Shown here piece after piece: positions 39,049 through 48,076 of a DNA stretch of 64,000 nucleotides; position 1 is the stretch's first letter, and each line of letters opens with the position of its first letter. Both the position numbers and the translations under genes were made by a program. The DNA comes from an uncultured Clostridia bacterium. GTDB lineage: Bacteria > Bacillota > Clostridia > Oscillospirales > Oscillospiraceae. The stretch is taken from assembly GCA_937894515.1 (NCBI GenBank), contig CALCRH010000036.1, positions 1-64,000 of the forward strand. Direction: 5' to 3'. The notes below the pieces were generated by a model. That model was not told where the DNA came from, did not search any database, and saw nothing but the letters and a program-made list of their open reading frames with translations.

Positions 39049-41649
39049 ATGGCAGAGTTGACCCCCATGATGCAGCAATATATGGAGATCAAGGAGCAGC
39101 ACCCGGATTCCATTCTGTTCTTCCGGCTGGGCGACTTCTATGAGATGTTCGGCGCCGATGCCAAAACCGCATCGCGGGAGCTGGATCTGGCGCTGACCTC
39201 CCGGGATAAGGACAAGACCAAGACGTTGGAAGAAAAAATTCCCATGTGCGGTATCCCCTACCATGCGTCAGACGCCTATATCGCCCGGCTTATCGGCAAG
39301 GGCTACAAGGTGGCCATCTGCGAGCAGGTGGAGGACCCCGCCCTTGCCAAGGGACTGGTGAAGCGGGACATCATCCGGGTGGTGACGCCGGGTACGGTCA
39401 TCGACAGCGCGTGTCTGGACGAGGGACGGAGCAATTTCTGCGCCGGTGTGTATCTGGATGACGATAACGCGGCGTTCTGCGCCTGCGATATCTCCACGGG
39501 ACGCACCCATGCCACGGCGTTTTCCGGCGGGGAGCGTCTGATCCATCTCATCAACGAACTGGGACGGTTTACTCCCGCCGAGACGGTGGTGAACGAGCAG
39601 GCGTTTTTCGATGAGAATTTACATACGTTTCTGACGGAGCGGTTACAGTGCCATGTGGAAAAGCGGGGCGCGGCAAGCTTCAAGTTTGAAAGCTGTGAAA
39701 AGCTGATCCGGCAGCAGTTCGGCGAGGACGCGACACAGCGTCTGCCCAAGGACAATCCGGCGGCGATTCTGGCGTTGGGCGCGTTGATCGAATATCTCCA
39801 CGAGACCCAGAAAACCGATTTGAGCCATGTGGACGACCTGGAATACTACCGCGAGGGACAGTTCATGGAGCTGGACCTCGCCACCCGCCGCAATCTGGAG
39901 CTGACGGAGACTTTGCGGGGCAAGGAGAAGCGGGGCAGCCTTTTGTGGGTGCTGGACAAGACGAAAACAGCCATGGGCGGACGATTGATGCGTTCGTGGC
40001 TGGAGCGGCCACTGCTGAGCTGCAACGCCATCAACCGCCGCCTGAACGCGGTAAGCGCGTTGGTAGAGGACAGTGTGGCACAGCAGGAGCTGACGCTGGC
40101 GCTGACGGGAATTGCAGACATGGAACGCCTCATCGGGCGCATCGTGTACGGCTCTGCCGGCGGGCGGGACTTGGTGTCTCTACGCACCGCCATGGAAAAG
40201 CTGCCGCAGGTGAAAGCGTTGCTCAGCGGATTCCACAAGGGGAGATTGGCAGAGCTGAACGAGCAACTGGATGATTTGAACGATCTGGCCGCGCTGATCG
40301 GTGAAACGCTGGTGGACGAGCCGCCGTTTTCCGTCCGGGAGGGCGAATTTGTCCGGGAGGGCTATGACGCCGAGGTGGACCGCCTGCGTGGGATTTTGCA
40401 CGGCGGCAAGGATATTATCGCCAGGATGGAGACCGCCGAAAAAGAGCGCACGGGGATCCGTACGCTGAAGATCGGCTACAACAAGGTGTTCGGGTACTAC
40501 ATCGAGGTGTCCAACTCTTTCAAGGAACTGGTGCCCCAAACCTATATCCGCAAGCAGACGCTGGTAAACGGCGAGCGCTATATCACGCAGGAGCTGAAAA
40601 ATCTGGAGGGCGATATTTTGTCCGCGGCGGAACGAGTTTCGGCAATAGAATACCAAATTTTTGAAAACTTACGGAAAACTGTGGCAAATCAGGCTGCCCG
40701 CATTCAAGCCACCGCTGCCGCTGTGGCGGAGGTGGACGCCCTCAACTCCTTTGCCGCCGTGGCGGTGAAGAACAACTACTGCTGTCCCGTGGTGGACGAC
40801 AGCGGCGTGATCGAGATCCATGATGGCCGCCACGCCGTGGTGGAGCAGATGCAGAAAACCGCCCTGTTCGTGCCCAACGACACCTACATGGGGCAAAAAG
40901 AGGACCGGGTGGCTATTATCACGGGGCCCAACATGGCGGGTAAATCTACCTACATGCGGCAGGTGGCGCTCATCGTGCTGATGGCGCAGGTGGGCTCTTT
41001 CGTCCCGGCAAGGGCTGCACACCTGGGCGTGGTGGATCGCATCTTTACTCGCATCGGCGCAAGTGATGACCTTTCCGCAGGCCAGTCCACGTTTATGGTG
41101 GAGATGACCGAGGTCAGCGACATTCTGCACAGCGCCACCGCGGACAGCCTGCTGATTCTGGATGAGATCGGGCGCGGAACAAGCACCTTTGATGGGATGT
41201 CCATTGCCCGTGCGGTGCTGGAATACTGTGCCGATCCCAGGAAGCTGGGAGCAAAGACCCTGTTTGCCACCCATTATCACGAACTGACGGCTTTGGAGGC
41301 CACCCTCCCCGGCGTGAAGAATTACAACATCGCCGTGAAAACCCGCGGTGAGGACATCATCTTCCTGCGGAAGATCATCCCCGGCGGCGCTGACCGCAGC
41401 TACGGCATCGAGGTGGCGAAGCTGGCGGGACTGCCCCGTGAGGTGGTGGCCCATGCCCGTGCCATTCTTCAGGAGCTGGAAACGGAAGCGGGCAAACCTC
41501 GCACCGTGGCAGCGGAGGAAGATCAGGTATCTCTGGAAGCCATCGCCGAAGCCGAGGTCATCGACAAGCTGCGGCGGACGCAGGTGGACACTTTGAGCCC
41601 GCTGGAAGCGCTGAATCTGCTGTACGAAGTGAGGAAGAAGCTGGAATAA
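39049..41649 (+). CDS. mutS: DNA mismatch repair protein MutS
   Basis: The 866-residue MutS1 protein starts with TPMMQQYMEIKEQHPDSILFFRLGDFYEMFGADA, containing the Phe-x-Glu mismatch-reading motif (FYEMF). The ATPase core has GPNMAGKSTYMRQ (near residue 626), DEIGRGTSTFDG and FATHYHEL. It recognises mispairs and recruits MutL. GGGAGG precedes the ATG. It sits between miaB and mutL in a plus-strand cluster, with repeats filling both gaps. Confidence 0.97.
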   Translation: MAELTPMMQQYMEIKEQHPDSILFFRLGDFYEMFGADAKTASRELDLALTSRDKDKTKTLEEKIPMCGIPYHASDAYIARLIGKGYKVAICEQVEDPALAKGLVKRDIIRVVTPGTVIDSACLDEGRSNFCAGVYLDDDNAAFCACDISTGRTHATAFSGGERLIHLINELGRFTPAETVVNEQAFFDENLHTFLTERLQCHVEKRGAASFKFESCEKLIRQQFGEDATQRLPKDNPAAILALGALIEYLHETQKTDLSHVDDLEYYREGQFMELDLATRRNLELTETLRGKEKRGSLLWVLDKTKTAMGGRLMRSWLERPLLSCNAINRRLNAVSALVEDSVAQQELTLALTGIADMERLIGRIVYGSAGGRDLVSLRTAMEKLPQVKALLSGFHKGRLAELNEQLDDLNDLAALIGETLVDEPPFSVREGEFVREGYDAEVDRLRGILHGGKDIIARMETAEKERTGIRTLKIGYNKVFGYYIEVSNSFKELVPQTYIRKQTLVNGERYITQELKNLEGDILSAAERVSAIEYQIFENLRKTVANQAARIQATAAAVAEVDALNSFAAVAVKNNYCCPVVDDSGVIEIHDGRHAVVEQMQKTALFVPNDTYMGQKEDRVAIITGPNMAGKSTYMRQVALIVLMAQVGSFVPARAAHLGVVDRIFTRIGASDDLSAGQSTFMVEMTEVSDILHSATADSLLILDEIGRGTSTFDGMSIARAVLEYCADPRKLGAKTLFATHYHELTALEATLPGVKNYNIAVKTRGEDIIFLRKIIPGGADRSYGIEVAKLAGLPREVVAHARAILQELETEAGKPRTVAAEEDQVSLEAIAEAEVIDKLRRTQVDTLSPLEALNLLYEVRKKLE

Positions 41650-41654
41650 AACTC

Positions 41655-41711
41655 CGTAGGGGGTCGATGCCTATATCGACCCACGGGCGGATGTGGGCAT
41701 CCGCCCCTACG
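41655..41711. repeat. GC-rich palindromic repeat, copy B (between mutS and mutL)
   Basis: CGTAGG and CCTACG close two inner hairpins, GGGTCGAT/ATCGACCC and GGGCGGATG/CATCCGCCC. The whole 57-base unit is a near-perfect structured palindrome. Confidence 0.75.
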
Positions 41712-41740
41712 ATACACCAAGAGAACGGGAGGAAACGACC

Positions 41741-43594
41741 ATGCCCGAAATCAGACAACTGGACAGGCACGTATCGGAGCTGATCGCCGCCGGCGAGGTG
41801 GTGGAACGCCCGGCAAGCGTGGCCAAGGAGTTATTGGAAAACGCCATTGACGCCGGGGCTTCTGCCATAGTGGCAGAGCTGGAAAACGGCGGCTTGACCT
41901 ATCTGCGTATCACGGACAACGGCTGCGGTATTGCGCCCGAGCAGATGCCCGTGGCCTTTTTGCGCCACGCCACCAGCAAGCTCCGCTGTGCCGAGGACTT
42001 GGGCGCGATCGGGACGCTGGGTTTCCGCGGAGAAGCGCTGGCGGCGATTTCGGCGGTGAGCCATGTGGACATTTTTTCCCGGGAGAAGGGCGCCAACGAG
42101 GGCGCGATGCTCCATCTGGACGGCGGCGTAGCCGGTGAAGTGATGCCGACCGGCTGTCCCGAGGGTACCACCATCTGCGTCCGGGATCTGTTCTACAACA
42201 CCCCGGCCCGCATGAAGTTCATGAAAAAGGACAGCGCTGAGGCTACCGCCGTGGCGGGCATCGTTACCCATCTGGCGCTGAGCCATCCGGATATTTCGTT
42301 CAAACTGCTCCGCGACGGGCAGGAAGCTCTCCACACCCCCGGTGACGGCAAGCTGCTGTCTGCCGTTTACGCCGCCATGGGGCGGGATTTCGCCCTGTCG
42401 CTTGTCCCCATCTCCGGCTGCGGCGGTGAAGTGAGAGTTGAGGGCTTTGTGACCAAGCCCCTTGCCGGTCACGGCAGCCGCGGCAAGCAGGTGTTTTTCG
42501 TCAACGGACGCTTTGTCAAATCCCAGCTTTTGACGGCGGCGCTGGAGGAGGCATACAAAAACCGGCTGATGAAGGGCAAGTTCCCCGGCTGTGTGCTGCA
42601 TATCACCCTGCCCACCAATCAGGTGGACGTGAATGTTCACCCTGCCAAGACGGTGGTGAAGTTCGTGTCCGATAAGGCGGTGTTCGATGCGGTGTACTAT
42701 ACCGTATTGGACACGTTGGACGCGGAGAACCGACCCGCCCCCAAGAAAGAGGAAAAGCCGTTTTTTAAGACCATGACGGCGCAGGAGTACAAGGCGAAAG
42801 CGCCGGTGGAACAGCCGAAGAAGCCCGTGGGCAGCTTTGTGGTGAAAACGGCAGCGCCCGCGGCACAGCCGCTATATGTACATGACGTGGCGCCGCAGCC
42901 GAAGAAACCCTTTATCGCGCCTACGCCGGATACAAAAAAGAGCTATATCATCACCCCGCCGGAGCCGGTGGAGGAAAAACCGGTACAGGTGGAACTGTCC
43001 GTGCAGGAGACCATGGAGCCGAAAGGGGAAGCACCGTGGCGCATTGCCGGCGAGGTGCTGAAAACCTATATCATCTGCGAGGACGAGAACGAAACCGTGT
43101 GGCTTATCGACAAGCATGCCGCCCATGAGAGGATCCGTTTCGATAAATTGAAAGCCAACCGTGAGCCGCTGATGGCACAGACTCTTTTGACCCCCGTGGC
43201 GGTGGATCTGGATGGAGACGAATACGATGCGGTACTGAATCATCTGGAACTTTTGCGGGAGTTTGCCTTTGCCTGCGAGGACTTTGGCGGCGGCACGGTA
43301 TTGGTGCGGGAAGTGCCGGCGGATATTCGGGTTGAGGACACGGCGGCGACTTTAGAGGAACTGGCCCACAAGCTGGTATTGGGTCGAGCCGACCCGGCGG
43401 CGGCAAGAGACGAGCTGCTGCACACCATGGCCTGTAAAAGCGCCATTAAGGCGGGTATGGTCAGCGATAAAGCGGAGCTTGCCGCGCTGGTGGAAAAGGT
43501 GCAGTCGGGGGAAATCCAGTACTGCCCACATGGCAGACCGGTAAAGTATAAATTGAGCAAATACGAGATCGAAAAGATGTTCAAAAGAGCGTAA
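41741..43594 (+). CDS. mutL: DNA mismatch repair protein MutL
   Basis: The 617-residue protein has the GHKL ATPase start IAAGEVVERPASVAKELLENAIDAGA, DNGCGI and GFRGEALAAI, a Pro/Lys-rich linker (residues 345-430), and a dimerisation domain. The endonuclease motif DQHA(x)2E(x)4E appears as DKHAAHERIRFD, so Gln is Lys and the last Glu is Asp; CKSAIKAG and CPHGRPV are kept. Nicking activity is therefore likely but with a non-standard metal site. I start at 41741, where GGGAGG is upstream; the frame extends back into the repeat. Confidence 0.94.
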   Translation: MPEIRQLDRHVSELIAAGEVVERPASVAKELLENAIDAGASAIVAELENGGLTYLRITDNGCGIAPEQMPVAFLRHATSKLRCAEDLGAIGTLGFRGEALAAISAVSHVDIFSREKGANEGAMLHLDGGVAGEVMPTGCPEGTTICVRDLFYNTPARMKFMKKDSAEATAVAGIVTHLALSHPDISFKLLRDGQEALHTPGDGKLLSAVYAAMGRDFALSLVPISGCGGEVRVEGFVTKPLAGHGSRGKQVFFVNGRFVKSQLLTAALEEAYKNRLMKGKFPGCVLHITLPTNQVDVNVHPAKTVVKFVSDKAVFDAVYYTVLDTLDAENRPAPKKEEKPFFKTMTAQEYKAKAPVEQPKKPVGSFVVKTAAPAAQPLYVHDVAPQPKKPFIAPTPDTKKSYIITPPEPVEEKPVQVELSVQETMEPKGEAPWRIAGEVLKTYIICEDENETVWLIDKHAAHERIRFDKLKANREPLMAQTLLTPVAVDLDGDEYDAVLNHLELLREFAFACEDFGGGTVLVREVPADIRVEDTAATLEELAHKLVLGRADPAAARDELLHTMACKSAIKAGMVSDKAELAALVEKVQSGEIQYCPHGRPVKYKLSKYEIEKMFKRA

Positions 43595-43598
43595 GGGT

Positions 43599-43635
43599 TG
43601 TCCGCCCGCGGGCCGTCGGGGACGCCGGCCCCTAC
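43599..43635. repeat. GC-rich repeat, copy C (partial, between mutL and miaA)
   Basis: GTCCGCCCGCGGGCC and GGCCCCTAC share the ends of copies A and B but the middle is shortened. Confidence 0.5.
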
Positions 43636-43688
43636 AAAAGTCATTCAGCATTCTGCACGTAGCATTATCTTCAACAGGTGGTGATTTT

Positions 43689-44627
43689 GTGCGCGTTCTC
43701 TGTGTCGTTGGCCCAACGGCCACGGGAAAAACGAAAATGGGCGTGGCGCTTTGCAAGCGCTTCGGCGGCGAGGTGGTGTCCGTGGATTCCATGCAGATCT
43801 ACCGCGGTATGACCATCGGCACGGCGGCACCCACTCCGGAGGAGATGGACGGCGTCCCCCACCACATGATCGCCGTGGCAGACCCCAAAGAGAGCTGGTC
43901 GGTGGCCAAATATGTGGAGCGGGCAGACGCTTGCGTGCAGAGCATTCTGGCGCGCGGCAAGCTGCCTGTTCTGGTGGGCGGAACGGGTCTGTGGTTGGAT
44001 GCGCTGGTACGGGGAAACGAATTTGCCCCCGGCTCACAGGGGGAGAAAGCAAGGCTGATGCTCCAAAAACGGCTGGACAGCGAGGGCGTGGCGGTTTTAT
44101 TAGAGGAGTTGCGGCAAATCGACCCCGAAGCCGCCGCAAAGCTGCATTTGAAGGACGAAAAGCGCATTCTGCGGGCCTTGGAGGTCTATGCCCAAACCGG
44201 TGAGACCATTACCGCGCACAACGCAAAAACCCGGGAAAAACCGTCCAGATATGAGGCACTTTACATTGGCTTGGATTTTGTCGACCGGCAGGCTCTGCGG
44301 GACAGGATTGACAAGCGGGTAGATGCCATGGTACAGCAGGGACTGCTGCAGGAGGTGCGGGAGCTGTTGGCGTCAGGCCTGCCGCGGGATGCCACCGCCC
44401 TGCAGGCCATCGGATACAAACAATTTTTAGGTGTCAGCGAGGGACTTCTTACCGAAAAAGAAGCGGTGGAGGAAGTCAAGCTTCGCTCCCGGCAGTACGC
44501 CAAACGCCAATTAACATGGCTCAGGCGGAATCCGGATATTCATTGGATTTATTGGGAAAAAGAGCCGGATTTTTCCGCCGGGCTCCAAAATGCGACAGAA
44601 TATCTCACCGCTCGTGGATTACGATAA
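43689..44627 (+). CDS. miaA: tRNA dimethylallyltransferase MiaA
   Basis: The 312-residue enzyme transfers a dimethylallyl group to A37 of tRNAs that read U-starting codons, making the substrate of MiaB. It has the P-loop GPTATGKT, DSMQIYRGMTIGTA (catalytic Asp), LVGGTGLWLDAL and the C-terminal RQYAKRQLTWLRR. The start is GTG at 43689 with AGGTGG upstream. It lies between mutL and hfq, the usual order in many bacteria. Confidence 0.95.
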   Translation: MRVLCVVGPTATGKTKMGVALCKRFGGEVVSVDSMQIYRGMTIGTAAPTPEEMDGVPHHMIAVADPKESWSVAKYVERADACVQSILARGKLPVLVGGTGLWLDALVRGNEFAPGSQGEKARLMLQKRLDSEGVAVLLEELRQIDPEAAAKLHLKDEKRILRALEVYAQTGETITAHNAKTREKPSRYEALYIGLDFVDRQALRDRIDKRVDAMVQQGLLQEVRELLASGLPRDATALQAIGYKQFLGVSEGLLTEKEAVEEVKLRSRQYAKRQLTWLRRNPDIHWIYWEKEPDFSAGLQNATEYLTARGLR

Positions 44628-44630
44628 CCA

Positions 44631-44655
44631 CGGCGGACGAGACGATCGTCCGTAC
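44631..44655. repeat. Short GC-rich repeat, copy D (between miaA and hfq)
   Basis: CGGACGA/TCGTCCG forms a 7-bp hairpin ending in GTAC, resembling the first hairpin of copy A. Confidence 0.4.
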
Positions 44656-44678
44656 ATAGAAAAAGGAGTACAGACGAT

Positions 44679-44909
44679 ATGCAAAAGAACAATTTACAGG
44701 ACATTTTTCTGACCCGCTCCCGCAAGGAGAACATTCCGGTAACGCTGTTTCTGGTCAACGGCTTCCAACTGCGGGGCGTGATCAGCGGCTTTGACTGCTT
44801 TGTTGTGGTACTGGATTCTGACGGCAAGCAGCAGATCATTTACAAGCACGCCATTTCCACCATCGTGCCGATGCGCAGCATTTCCCTGATGGAGGAGCCG
44901 GCACCCTAA
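44679..44909 (+). CDS. hfq: RNA-binding protein Hfq
   Basis: The 76-residue Sm-like protein should form a hexameric ring that binds small RNAs and poly-A tails. It has NLQDIFLTRSRKENIPVTLFLVNGFQLRGVISGFD (Sm1) and IIYKHAISTIVP (Sm2 with the YKHA motif). AAAAGGAG precedes the ATG. It follows miaA, as in many genomes, and is 12 bases before the adaptor gene. Confidence 0.95.
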   Translation: MQKNNLQDIFLTRSRKENIPVTLFLVNGFQLRGVISGFDCFVVVLDSDGKQQIIYKHAISTIVPMRSISLMEEPAP

Positions 44910-44921
44910 AAAGGAGATCTT

Positions 44922-46136
44922 ATGAAATCTTCCACGCCCATCTTCAAAATACTGTCCGTTGCGGTGTTGGTCGCCGCGGTATTGTACTTCGGGGTGCAGC
45001 TGCGGAACTATCTGGCTGACCCCATATCTACCACGCTGGTGCATGCCGCGACAGCCGAAGATACCATTCCCGTCAACGGTTACCTGGTACGGCAGGAGGA
45101 GACATTCTCTTCCTCAGCGAAAACGCTGTCCCACGAACAGGATGAAGGCGCCAAGGTCGGTATCGGGCAGATCATAGCTGTTGCCTATGACGATCCGGCG
45201 GCTTTGGATACGGTGGCACAGATCGGTGCGCTGGAACTGCAGCAGCAGCAGCTGCAGTTTGCTTTGGAATCCTATTTGGATCCGGATGCGGCGCTAAAGC
45301 TGGACGGCACCATCCATGAAGATCTGCTGGCAGTGCGCCGGGACATTTCAGACGGAGACTACACCATGATAGCGGACAAGCTCTCGGAGTTGAAAGCGGG
45401 TGTGATGAAGCGGGACTACACCTATTCTTCAAAGGAGGAGATCGAGGCAGCTATTGCCGACACCCAGTATCAGATGGAGGCCTGTCGGGCATCCCTTTTT
45501 CAAGCGGAAAAGATCTGCGCGCCGGCCTCCGGCACCTACTCTGCAATTTGTGATGGCTATGAGACGGTTCTCACACCGGATGAGCTGGAATACTTGAGCG
45601 CAGACCAGTTGGAGGCGGTGACTCCGAAAGAGGATACAAGCAATGTGGGCAAGCTGATTTACGGCGACCGCTGGTATTATGCCGGAATACTCAGCCGGGA
45701 AAACGCGGCACTTTTGGAAAATCGCTCCCAGGTGGGACTTCGCTTTGCCAAGGGACTGAATCTGGATCTCACCGCGACCATCGAACGCATTGGCGAAGCA
45801 GAAAACGGCAAATGCGTTGTGGTTCTGTGCTGCGACAAGTATTTGGCGCAGACCACGGCGCTGCGGCACCAGGCAGCGGAACTGATCCTCCGAGACTATG
45901 AAGGACTGCGGGTGCCGTCCAATGCACTGCGCGTCAGCGAGGACGGCACAGCCGGCGTTTACTGTGTGGTGGGCGTAACTGCCCGCTTTAAGCCGGTGAA
46001 GGTGATCTATCAGGGCGATGATAACTACGTTCTGGTAAAAGCTGCTGACGGCAGCGAAGGGACCCGGGTGCTCCGCATCGGTGACGAGGTAATCGCCGCC
46101 AGCGGAGAACTGTATGACGGGAAAGTGATTAGATAA
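44922..46136 (+). CDS. HlyD-like membrane adaptor, cell-division-cluster type
   Basis: The 404-residue protein has one N-terminal membrane segment (FKILSVAVLVAAVLYFGV), a biotinyl-lipoyl-like half near residues 45-85, a Gln/Glu-rich coiled coil (residues 85-200), a second lipoyl half (ICAPASGTYSAICDGYE) and a beta-barrel tail. This is the HlyD efflux-adaptor layout. No transporter gene is adjacent; instead yggS, sepF and divIVA follow within 30 bases each, so it may serve the envelope or the divisome. The function is inferred from fold only. Confidence 0.65.
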   Translation: MKSSTPIFKILSVAVLVAAVLYFGVQLRNYLADPISTTLVHAATAEDTIPVNGYLVRQEETFSSSAKTLSHEQDEGAKVGIGQIIAVAYDDPAALDTVAQIGALELQQQQLQFALESYLDPDAALKLDGTIHEDLLAVRRDISDGDYTMIADKLSELKAGVMKRDYTYSSKEEIEAAIADTQYQMEACRASLFQAEKICAPASGTYSAICDGYETVLTPDELEYLSADQLEAVTPKEDTSNVGKLIYGDRWYYAGILSRENAALLENRSQVGLRFAKGLNLDLTATIERIGEAENGKCVVVLCCDKYLAQTTALRHQAAELILRDYEGLRVPSNALRVSEDGTAGVYCVVGVTARFKPVKVIYQGDDNYVLVKAADGSEGTRVLRIGDEVIAASGELYDGKVIR

Positions 46137-46165
46137 GAAATCCAAAGAGAAAGGAAGCGCAGAAA

Positions 46166-46861
46166 ATGCCGATTTCTGAGAACATTGCCGGGATCCGGGA
46201 AAAAATAGACGGTGCAGCACGCCGGTCGGGACGGACAGGTGCGGACATTGTATTGGTGGGTGCCAGCAAAATGAACGATGCGTGTGCCTGTCAGGAGGCT
46301 ATTCGTGCCGGTATCGATGTGCTGGGAGAGAACCGCGTGCAGGAGATGACGGAAAAACTGGCAGAGAATGCTTACGCCGGCGCACCCCTGCATTTTATCG
46401 GGCATCTGCAGCGCAACAAGGTCAAGCAGGTGGTGGGCAAGGTGGCGCTGATCCAGTCGGTGGGCTCCATCGAGCTGTTGGACGAAATTGAAAAGCAGGC
46501 GGAAAAGCAGAATTTGGTGCAGGATATTCTGTTGGAAATCAACATCGGCGGCGAGGAAGCAAAGTCCGGTTTTTGCCCGGAAGATCTGTTTTCGGCGGCG
46601 TCTCATGCCGAAACCCTGCCCCACGTTCGGGTGTGCGGCCTGATGACAATACCGCCCGTTGCATCCGAAAAACACGGAAGCACACCGTATTTCGAGAAAA
46701 TGAACGGTCTTTTTATTGACATCAACCAAAAAATGTATGATAATAGATTAAAATATCTTTCCATGGGTATGTCCGGCGATTATGAAGATGCGATTCGCTG
46801 CGGCAGCAACATGGTGCGTATTGGAACGGCGATTTTCGGCGCCCGCAATTATAACAGATAA
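46166..46861 (+). CDS. PLP homeostasis protein YggS (PROSC family)
   Basis: This 231-residue single-domain alanine-racemase-fold protein binds pyridoxal phosphate. It has IVLVGASKM with the Schiff-base Lys, GENRVQEM, LHFIGHLQRNKVKQV, VCGLMTIPP and LSMGMSGDYEDAIRCGSNMVRIGTAIFG, all family hallmarks. It buffers free PLP and has no known catalytic turnover. It lies directly before sepF, the order found in most Gram-positive bacteria. Confidence 0.93.
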   Translation: MPISENIAGIREKIDGAARRSGRTGADIVLVGASKMNDACACQEAIRAGIDVLGENRVQEMTEKLAENAYAGAPLHFIGHLQRNKVKQVVGKVALIQSVGSIELLDEIEKQAEKQNLVQDILLEINIGGEEAKSGFCPEDLFSAASHAETLPHVRVCGLMTIPPVASEKHGSTPYFEKMNGLFIDINQKMYDNRLKYLSMGMSGDYEDAIRCGSNMVRIGTAIFGARNYNR

Positions 46862-46878
46862 ATCGGGGAGGCGTTTTT

Positions 46879-47334
46879 ATGGGTTTCATGGATGAAATCA
46901 GGAAGATCATTCATCCTTATGATGATGAGGATTATGACTACGATGACGAACTGGAAGAAGAGGAAAAGACAAGCAGCCGTCCGCTGTTTGATGACCGCAA
47001 GGAAGACCGCAAGATAGCAGAAGATCGCCACAACAAGGTGGTGAACATTCACGCCACCGCTGCGTTGAAGGTTGTTTTGGTAAAGCCGGAACGCTTTGAA
47101 AATGCCAGTGAAATCGCAGACCATCTGCGGGAAAAGCGCACGGTGGTTATGAACCTGGAATCCACCAACAAGGATGTGGCGCGCCGCCTGATCGATTTTC
47201 TGTCCGGTGTTGCCTATGCCGGCGAAGGGAAGATCAAGAAAGTGGCTGCAAACACCTATATCATCACGCCGTACAGTGTAGATATTATGGGTGATCTGAT
47301 TGATGAGCTGGAAAATAGCGGCCTGTACCTATAA
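46879..47334 (+). CDS. sepF: Cell division protein SepF
   Basis: The 151-residue protein has an N-terminal amphipathic membrane-targeting segment (MGFMDEIRKIIH), an acidic Asp/Glu linker (residues 14-45), and the SepF core with VVLVKPERFENASEIADHLREKRTVVMNLE and DVARRLIDFLSGVAYAGEGKIKKVAANTYIITP. SepF anchors and aligns FtsZ filaments. GGGGAGG precedes the ATG. It is 17 bases after yggS and 27 before divIVA. Confidence 0.94.
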   Translation: MGFMDEIRKIIHPYDDEDYDYDDELEEEEKTSSRPLFDDRKEDRKIAEDRHNKVVNIHATAALKVVLVKPERFENASEIADHLREKRTVVMNLESTNKDVARRLIDFLSGVAYAGEGKIKKVAANTYIITPYSVDIMGDLIDELENSGLYL

Positions 47335-47361
47335 AGAAAAAACGATTCGGAGGGATATGCT

Positions 47362-48024
47362 ATGTTTACACCACAAGAAGTTTCTGAAAAAACATTCCCC
47401 AAATCTGCTCGTTTCAACGAGGGTTATCAAATGGCGGCTGTTGACGAATTTCTGGACAGCCTGACAGAGGACTATACGGCGCTGTTCAAAGACAACGTGT
47501 CCCTCAAGGCAAAGCTGAAAGTACTGGCGGAGAAAATCGAAGAATACCGCAGCACCGAGGACTCCATGCGTGCGACCTTGGTTACCGCCCAGAAAATGGC
47601 AGCAAAACTGGTACAGGAAGCGCAGACAGAAAAGGAAAGTATGCTTGCTGATGCGCGCAAAGATGCGGCCGTGGAGAGGGCAAAGCTGGAGGCCGAAACG
47701 GAACAGGTGCGCCGTAAGATGGCAATGGCACAAGAGAATCTTGCCGATTTTATCAAGCGCTCTAACGATCTGATCAGCAGACAAAAAACGTTTTTGGAAG
47801 CTTTGCCGGAGATGGATGTGTCCCAGATGCGAGAGGACACGGTAAAACCTGCGATGACAGATATAGATGTTGAGATCCGGAAAGCCTTTGAAGAGGAGCC
47901 GGTACAGCCGGCACCGGAGGAGCCGAAAGAACCGGAGCAGAACAGCGAAATCCCCAGCGATTTTACGCTGAGCCTGGACGAATTGAAATTCGGCAAGAAT
48001 TATAGTATCAGCAGTGAAAAATAA
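47362..48024 (+). CDS. divIVA: DivIVA-family polar/septal protein
   Basis: The protein has 220 residues. The N-terminal membrane-binding domain reads TPQEVSEKTFPKSARFNEGYQMAAVDEFLDSL, with the conserved FxxGYxxxxVDxFL pattern. Coiled coil covers residues about 45-150, and an acidic Pro/Glu tail ends the protein. DivIVA senses membrane curvature and organises septum or pole proteins. It closes the yggS-sepF-divIVA unit and a terminator follows directly. Confidence 0.92.
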   Translation: MFTPQEVSEKTFPKSARFNEGYQMAAVDEFLDSLTEDYTALFKDNVSLKAKLKVLAEKIEEYRSTEDSMRATLVTAQKMAAKLVQEAQTEKESMLADARKDAAVERAKLEAETEQVRRKMAMAQENLADFIKRSNDLISRQKTFLEALPEMDVSQMREDTVKPAMTDIDVEIRKAFEEEPVQPAPEEPKEPEQNSEIPSDFTLSLDELKFGKNYSISSEK

Positions 48025-48028
48025 AGGG

Positions 48029-48058
48029 ACAGCGGCTCCGTACAGAGCCGCTGTTTTT
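48029..48058 (+). terminator. Terminator after divIVA
   Basis: ACAGCGGCTC pairs with GAGCCGCTGT and a T-run follows. It lies immediately before the ribosome-binding site of the HAD gene. Confidence 0.85.
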
Positions 48059-48076
48059 ACCAAAGGAGGAAGCTAT

